Shown here piece by piece: positions 57,098 through 64,000 of a DNA stretch of 64,000 nt. The DNA is taken from assembly GCA_037102815.1 (NCBI GenBank), contig BTPP01000003.1, positions 2,976,001 to 3,040,000 on the forward strand. Direction: 5' to 3'. Position 1 is the stretch's first letter. Each line of letters starts with the position of its first letter. The stretch is from Neurospora intermedia (Eukaryota > Ascomycota > Sordariomycetes > Sordariales > Sordariaceae). The notes beneath the pieces were generated by a model. That model was not told the origin of the DNA. It worked only from the letters and a program-made list of their open reading frames with translations, and did no database searches. A program made the position numbers and the translations under genes.

Positions 57098-59899
57098 GAT
57101 GTGCAGTAATGAGGATGTGTGGATAGGCGCTGTCAGACTATTTCGAGTATCGTGGGCTGGGCGGCGACTACACTACGTTCGCGATGGGTTCGTGTTGTTG
57201 ATGTTGTGATGATTGAGGGGCAGTTCGTTTGTTAGGTAGTTAGGTTGTTTGGAGACTGCTCTTGGAGGTACCTTGAGTGTCGTCAGTCCAGCGATTGGCG
57301 TAGTGAAGGTGCTGTGGTTAGGTCGTCACGGTAGCTGCTGCTGGAGTGGGACCTGTCAGTCACTGCTAGCAACCCAAGCACAGCGGTAGGTACGTAAAGG
57401 TAGGACGGGAACAAGGCTCAAGCTCCACGTCAGTTTGCTCTGCCTGTCGGGTGGAGCACTGCTCCAGCGAGTCCAGCGAATGGAAGTGGCGAATGTGAAG
57501 GGAAGCTGGGGCTGGAGTGAGGCTGAAGCTAGGCAAGACCCCCGGCCGCTTTCCTGAGAGGGCTAGAAGAGGAGGCTACTCTGTGGCTTGACTCTACCTT
57601 ACTTAGTAGTTCAGTAGGTACTCTGGTTTTCCAAAATAACCATCACAGAACAACGACCCCGGTTTCCTCCAACAACGAATTGCCCGAAGCGCATGCTATC
57701 GAGTCCAACTCGTTATTCAAGTCGCCATGCCATTTTCGAGAAACCCAGGGTTGGTGTGCGGATCAAGAACCTGGACCTGGACATGGACTCTTTCTGTGAG
57801 ACCCTGCTCGTACGAATCACAGTAATGCTGCAATCTTTGTACCCCATAACCTGTTCTTTATTGAATCGAGACCAGTCCGTGAAGTATACGGAGCTGAGCC
57901 GCTATATGGAGATATAGTCTACTAGGGCATCGAGACCCCCAAACCTCATGACCTCCGTGACACGTTTGGATGACATCTTTGGCCTTTCCAGAGATCAGAA
58001 CAGGAATCGGGTTGATTAGATGGATGCGTGTGCTGGCGGCGGGCGCTCCTCCGAGACCTCGCGGGACTGCGAATGCGATTGCGATGGGTTCGTGACTGAA
58101 CCATACCATGACCTCTTATCTTTTTATCCTATCGTTCTCCCGTCCTCTTTCTGCGAAGCGGAATAGCCCAACTCTGTGATCTGCTTAGGGCGACGCCAAG
58201 TGCTACCTCGCCTCCAGAGTCATCATTAACGTATTTTCAAGATTACTTAGTCTGAGTTAACACGGCATCGACTTGACTTATGCAGTTCTGCTATCCACGG
58301 TCACGTCGTAGTCTAAGCAACCGAACATGCAATCCTTGAACTGGGTATCTCTATTTTACCTCATTTGTCTTTCTCTTCCTTCCGTTTCGGTGGCTTTTCT
58401 GTAGTGTGCTGTGGCTTGTCCGGGTCGCTTCATCCGCCTACCGCACGACACCACCATATCGCAAGCCGAATCTATACGACGGTGAATTAAATCGGGATGA
58501 TACCGTATTGGTGGTTCATAAGCACCTTAATGAGACGGGGAAACAGACGACGACGAGCCTCGGAGAATGAGAACCAGGGGGGGTTGACGAGTTGAAGAAT
58601 GAAATGATTTCCAAACCCCCCATATCCTGGCCACGCTATACGTCAGGGATCGATCGCATTATCTTCATTTTCTACCCTCCCTTGACAGCGTGGTACTGTG
58701 TATTCTGTACCTGGCTGCCAAGCGCGCTGGTGCAGAACGCAAGGGGGTCCAGAGTGAGGTACCTACATACTTATCCAGGACTGTTAAGTCGTCAGAGGTT
58801 CACCAGCATTGGAACTTCCATAACACTCATCTTGTTTGCCCTTTTGGTTCTTGTCGCCAACTTCACCCCTTCACATATTGCTTCCGAGTACAAGCATTCG
58901 GTAGCTGCTTGCCTTTGCCCCGACGATCACGCGGACGATAAGCTCTTCGGCAGTTGACCATCCTCTAATTCGAGTCCATCCTCAATAGCACAGACGACTC
59001 ACTCACTCGGGCGATACTTTGTAGGTCAAGCTCATACAATTTTATCCGCGACGAATCCCTCGATTGCCAGCTTTACTACCGGCTTTGATTGCTCTCTGGA
59101 CAGCAAATAAGTGCTCATATCCCCGTTAACATACTGGGTCACATACCTACTTGGGCTTCCCTTGTGTGGAACATACGCCCAGACTACTGGCCACCAACCG
59201 TACGAACCTGGATCTCGGTCTGAACGATCCGTCATCCTGTCGCAGTAGTCACGATTTTCTTCCCGTTTCCAGAATACAAGCCACAGGCTGCCTATCCTTC
59301 GCCTCACCTTTACCACGCTTTACAGATCGCATCCCAGATTTTCGGTCTTGAGTCTGTTTCACAGTGTGGTGGTCTCTCATGTCCTGAGAGCTTCTCTCTT
59401 CTTCCTTACCAGTCTCCCTGGCGATTAACTGCTCGTATAACCGGGTCTAGGCGTGCCAAGGTACAGAATCACTACACAGTACGCCAAACATATCTTCGGA
59501 CCCCTTCACGAACGGATTTGCTGTGCATGCTGCTGGCCGTTGGTGGGACACTGGCTCTGCTGTCCTTACGGCGATACACAAGTCTCGGCTGGGCAATCAA
59601 CACTCCCGTTCAGTCCGCGTGTTACTCAAGACCGCATAGCCCGCACTTGAGACCTACAGACATAACGGGCGTGAGGGATCGTTGCTGCTGCTGTTTCTGT
59701 GTCTGCTTCTGCTTCTACTAGGGTCAAAGCGATATAACGTGCTGCAACCTCATTTGGCCCAAAAGGTAGCCTGTTGCTGTCTTGGGCTTATCCCCGTCCT
59801 GCAGTCCCAAACCCACCAGTCAGTCCCCTTCGCCGCCCTTGAAACGAGAGAGGAAGGAACTTTTCCAGGTTCGCGTCTGCTGCGTCTTCGGCGTCCAGG
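57098..59899. other. Divergent intergenic region between rpn5 and the LaeA-like gene
   Basis: No coding gene is supported in 2.8 kb; frames near 57693-57917, 58592-58957 and 59453-60182 show no known domain. Copies of GGTAGGTACGTA and GAGGTACCTAC occur near 57386 and 58756. Both promoters must be here. Confidence 0.55.
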
Positions 59900-61890
59900 A
59901 TGGAGCGCATACAGGGTGACCCGGCTGTGTCTGGTGTCTCGAACCCCAACAGGAACAGAACGTACGAGTGTAGCTCATCTGCCAGCGACGATGGCACCTT
60001 GGCCCAGCCAAGTTCCCAATCGATTTCGTCACAAGTCGACAAAGGCTCGACGAAAGCCCAGCAGGTGGTGGTGGTGGACGAGTCCCCCGATTACAACACG
60101 GTTGCGCAAGCAGACACAGCAGTCATCCTCACCTCCAGTGAAACCGCACCAAAATCTCTTCGAGCTGGCAATGCTCCAATAACGACCCATGACCCTGACC
60201 TGGAGGAGAGTACCGACTCCGTCATATCTCGTGCAGACACGGTCTTTTCCAAATCGACGACAAACTCCCCTTCACTTTACGGCGCATCCCCGTTTCCGTC
60301 GGGTGAACCCAGCTCGCCAGGCGAGAGGTCGATTCGGCTGCTGCTATCACCGTCACCATACCATACGGCACTGGAAGCGACGAAACGGGGGCGAGAAGAG
60401 GCGGGCGAAGAAGAAGATGATGACGGGGAGTTCGACGCTGAGCAAGAAGAAAGGGCAGCTGTAGAGCAAGCGGCCGAGGACGGGAATATCACCATTGACC
60501 ATGACGATATGGCTTCAGACGCGGGTTACGAATCAGACGCCAACACGACATGTTCGACGTCGCTAGCTGAGAGTATACGCGACTATGTTTATGAGAATGG
60601 GAGGCGCTATCACAGGTTCCGTGAGGGACGATACAACTTTCCCAATGATGATGTTGAGTATGTCAAATCTTTCTGATATTGTGCGGAGGCGGCGAGTGTT
60701 TTCAAGACATCATCATGTGGGGATAGTTCGATCACTACCTGAATACGGTTCAGCTAACGCAGAGTGAACAGGCAACAACGAGAAGACATGAAACATGCCA
60801 TGGTGAAGATGTTGTGCGGAAGGCTGTATTACGCGCCCATCGGAAGCCATCCCCAAGAAATCCTGGACATTGGAACTGGGACGGGACTTTGGTGCATTGA
60901 GAGTAAGTTCTGCCCTTTTCGAGCTTCGAGTTTCAAGCACCCCATCTATGATCAAAGAAAAGGCTGACACACGTATCATCCCATAGTGGGTGACATTTTC
61001 GAGAGCGCGAATATCCTCGGCGTAGATCTAAGTCCAATACAACCAGAGTGGGTGCCGCCTAATGTGCGGTTTATGGTCGATGATATTGAGTAAGTCACCT
61101 CAATTCTTAGGTATTTAATTTTCACAAAGAGGGTCGTCACTCACCAATGTCACAGAAGCCCGTAAGTTGACGAAGCTATATTCGGGAAAGACGATGATGA
61201 CCAATGGTTTCGAACTAACATAAACCTAAAGATGGCTACACCCACGTAACTACTTTGACTATGTCCACGCTCGCCACACCGTAATGGGCATCAAGGACTG
61301 GCCTCGTCTGATGAGGCGAACATTGGAGTACGTTTCTTTCTTTCTTTCTCTTTTATCCCCTCCCTGCGTCTACTTACCCCTTCATCCAGCCCGCTAACCG
61401 AGACCCATTTCTTTCAACTAGACACCTCCGACCAGGCGGCTGGTTCGAAATGCAAGAAGTTGTTCACTTCCCTGTCTCCCTGAACGGCCCCATGCCGGCC
61501 GACCACCCCCTGGCTCAATACTGGGCTGTAGTCCGCGATGGTCTCGCTGCCCTAGGTGTCGACTTCCATGCTGCGGCCGGCGGCAACCTAGCACAAATGA
61601 TGCGCGAGGCTGGGTTTGTGAATATCACGGAGCGCATTCTACAGATCCCTATCGGAACCTGGCCCAAGAATAAAGTGCTGAAAACGGTGGGGCTGTACTG
61701 GCGCACGATATTGCTGGATGGCATCCAGGCTATTGCACTGGGACCCCTTACGAGGGGATTGAGATGGAGTAGAGAACAGGTCGAGATGTTTTTGATTCAG
61801 GTTCGGCGGGCGTATCATGATAACTCGGCGTTGTTGTACATGCCGTTGCATATTGTATATGGGCAGAAGCCCGTGGCGGGGAGTTACTGA
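59900..61890 (+). CDS. LaeA-like (TAM-type) methyltransferase with a 6-nt micro-exon
   Basis: Six exons: 59900-60657, 60772-60902, 60987-61089, 61156-61161, 61232-61327 and 61422-61890, giving 520 residues. The first 225 residues are acidic and probably disordered (long Glu/Asp run around EEAGEEEDDDGEFDAEQEE). The core starts at ENGRRYHRFREGRYNFPND, followed by EILDIGTGTGLWCIE (SAM motif I, residues 282-296), ILGVDLSPIQPEWVPPNVRF (motif II), FMVDDIESPW, FDYVHARH, and HLRPGGWFEMQE. LaeA itself is the velvet-complex regulator of secondary metabolism and development, but LaeA-like proteins are numerous in fungi and mostly unstudied. The 6-nt exon AAGCCC supplies Ser332 and Pro333 of the family block DDxExPW; skipping it keeps the frame but deletes those residues. 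Confidence 0.87.
61156..61161 (+). other. 6-nt micro-exon of the LaeA-like gene
   Basis: AAGCCC is bounded by a TCACAG acceptor on the left and a GTAAGT donor on the right, and the next intron has a GAACTAACA branch point about 15 bases before its acceptor. With the exon, the protein reads DDIESPWLHP; without it, DDIEWLHP. Both are in frame. Confidence 0.7.
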
Positions 61891-64000
61891 GTGAGCGGGC
61901 TGGGGTTTACCTGGATGGGATGGGGTGGAATTGATGTATGAATGGATGAACGAACGGATGGACGGACGAGGCGGGTAGATGGGGGTGATTTTTTTTTTCT
62001 TCTTTTCTGGGATAGGTTCGACGGTTGGGTGGATGGGTCAGTGGTTCATTGATGATCGCATTGCAAATGGACGGACGGCCGGATGGAGGTTTACACAAGG
62101 TTGGCTCTTGATTTTGCTTGGTTATGATCTCTTCCCCATTATCATCTTGTGCCTCTCTCCTACATATAAGATACCACTGGCGACGTTTTCTGGTCAGAAT
62201 TCTATTTGCGCATTTCCTTCAGCCTCAAGGTCCAGCTATCTTTTGATGTGGTTGCTTGTGATCAGCATGCATGGGGAAACAGATCGAAACACAGAGGAGC
62301 GTATAAAGAGAAAAGAATTTGTGGACGAAATGTTCCGGTCCGTACGGATGGAAGCCAGAGAAGCTCAAGACACGAGTGGCACACTCTCGTCCCTTCTTGT
62401 CTTTTCTTCATCTCCTCGCTTTTCACAGTCGCAGTCCACGATCTCCATGACGTATTAGTGTACACTACAGATACACCGGTCGTCATCGCCTTCGAAACCC
62501 CTCATCCACACCAAAAGCCAGACTGCTGTTGAACTCATTGGAGCCCCTGCAGAGGGTATCATCGCTTGACCATTGCTTAGGTTTCCCGAGTATCGCTATT
62601 GCTCCCCTCCTGACCCTTCAGATACAAATCCCAACTCGGAGTTGAAAACACCGCATTGAACTTTCCTAGGTATCATGTCCTACTCTCGAGGCGTGGTGTG
62701 GCATGGCGTTGTCGCTGGTGTGCCCCTGGTGCCGAGTGGTCAAAGTAATAGCAGATGGTCTAGATTCAACATCACCACTGTAGTCTGTCCTTTTCTTGCA
62801 CAAAACTAACCTAGACGTCCAATTCAATGACATATCCTTCTTATAAGTGGAAGCCGCAAGAGAACTTGCAGGGGGGGGGGAATATCCACATTGAACCTCG
62901 AATTCGCATGCAACGGTTCGGCAAAAAAAGAAAAGGGGGTTAAGTTGTCTCCACCAATGCAGCCGAACGCGATCGCAAAATGCAAGTTTCGTTGTTTCTT
63001 CGGCTCCAGTCATTCGCTTCCCCACAGCAGCAGTACTAGTAGCGTTCGTTAGGTTAGGACTACATAGCTTCTCACTGGTCCGACAACTTGCTTATGTTTT
63101 TCCTGGACCCCCCCCCCCTTCCCCTGGATCTTTTCTGACCATCGCTTCACCTAGCTTTGGTCAAGGTCGCCGTTCATCGGCAACCCTGTTGACGACATGT
63201 GGACTAGATCTAGAAGCTAGGGGATATTTTCTGATTCAAGGACGCCCAAATTCAGCCATCAGCACAGCCTTACCGCGGTCATCACATCACTACATCGCAT
63301 CATTTCTTCATGTTGGTGTGTACTTGGGAAGCCGAAGGTCATATGCAGTTCGTGTTCTTCCATTTCTATGACTTCGGTCGCCCATGCGTACATATCCCAC
63401 CGTTACCGTTGGAAACTCCGGTGGACGCCGGGATAGCTCAGAACGAACGTTTTCCATCTATGTACCTTGTTGGGTACAGACCTGCATGTACTGTGTAGGC
63501 TACGTGTATGTACACTAATGGACAAATCATTGACGACGTTCTTCCAGAGTATTAGTTGGCTCGGATATAGCGTAGTTGGTATTCGAGAAGTACACAAGAA
63601 GGAAACTGGAGATCGGATGTCAGAACGAAGATGAAGTGGGTAGATTGATTAGGAATGAAGATATGTACGTTGTCCCCTTGTTAAGCCTAGCCTCACTACA
63701 CTAGCGACCGATGTCTCCTCCTTTCACACGTGGCACCCGCCCACTCGGCCCCTTGGTGGCTTGTTCCGAGCCGGGATTGGAACATGCGTTCGATGCTTTT
63801 TGCTTGCTGCAACAGCAGAATTGCTCTTCTGGTATACAGGTAGAAAAGTGATTTGCCGAAGAGTTTATTCCGATTTCCCTGGCTTGTGTTTCCATGAGAC
63901 CTAAGGTATAGGGACAATCAACATTATCGAGCAAAGATGGGGTTAACAGCATGATTCGGATTCCGATGCCCCAGGCCGTACTCCGTACTGTGTACATTAG
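61891..64000. other. Terminal intergenic region to the window edge
   Basis: No convincing gene in 2.1 kb. It contains a T-run near 61988, a G10 run (62871-62880), an 11-base C-run (about 63108-63118) and a CCTAGGTA element at 62665-62672. Frames at 61979-62458, 62666-63025 and 63701-63997 have no domain signals. A gene whose exons lie mainly beyond base 64000 cannot be excluded. Confidence 0.55.
62871..63118. repeat. G- and C-homopolymer runs
   Basis: Ten G at 62871-62880 and eleven C at about 63108-63118, in non-coding DNA. A similar C-run lies at 17718-17727. Such runs are prone to sequencing and assembly length error. Confidence 0.75.

Noticed and set aside
11658-61890. A SAM-centred cluster (aminomutase, SAM synthetase, two methyltransferases)
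   Set aside because: The genes are spread over 50 kb among unrelated housekeeping genes in mixed orientations; SAM use is too common to link them.
42024-61890. Secondary-metabolite gene cluster based on the DHA2 transporter and LaeA-like protein
   Set aside because: No polyketide synthase, peptide synthetase, terpene cyclase or P450 lies in the window, and rpn5 sits between them.

Overview
The window is nuclear DNA of a filamentous ascomycete (Pezizomycotina, most likely a Sordariomycete). The genes carry short GT-AG introns, mostly 55-170 bp, with CTAAC-type branch points. Coding exons have C/G-rich third positions, and the spacers are rich in microsatellites and homopolymer runs. I see no rRNA, tRNA, CRISPR array or intact transposon. 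The order-level assignment is an inference from gene content and protein style.

Layout, left to right: the 3' part of a DGAT2 diacylglycerol acyltransferase (+, cut by the window edge); a large uncharacterised Ser-rich protein with a 1.1-kb intron (-); a radical-SAM lysine 2,3-aminomutase (-) head-to-head with an MCT-type MFS transporter (+); RNA polymerase II subunit Rpb7 (-); an Mpo1/DUF962 dioxygenase (+); an Apq12-like nuclear-envelope protein (+) convergent with the GPN-loop GTPase Gpn3 (-); S-adenosylmethionine synthetase (+); a 1002-residue disordered fungal protein (+); a DHA2-type MFS transporter (+); a GH105 unsaturated rhamnogalacturonyl hydrolase (-) head-to-head with a Dal5-type MFS transporter (+); an SRPBCC-fold protein (+); an unstudied SAM-methyltransferase-like protein (-); proteasome lid subunit Rpn5 (-); and a LaeA-like methyltransferase (+). 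Most of these genes needed introns to be placed by hand. Every reconstructed model keeps one reading frame and restores family motifs across the junctions.

Housekeeping genes (rpb7, gpn3, SAM synthetase, rpn5, apq12, mpo1) are interspersed with accessory metabolism, so this is not one large cluster. Two divergent enzyme-transporter pairs look like small functional units: lysine 2,3-aminomutase with an MCT-type transporter, and GH105 with a Dal5-type transporter. The most unusual structural observations are a 6-nt micro-exon in the LaeA-like gene, the radical-SAM cysteine motif being assembled only by splicing, a choice of two Rpb7 C-termini set by the last intron, and a palindromic TACCTAGGTA motif scattered through the non-coding gaps.

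Intergenic gaps are long (up to 4.8 kb). They hold simple repeats and short unconvincing frames, and I describe each gap over 300 bp separately.
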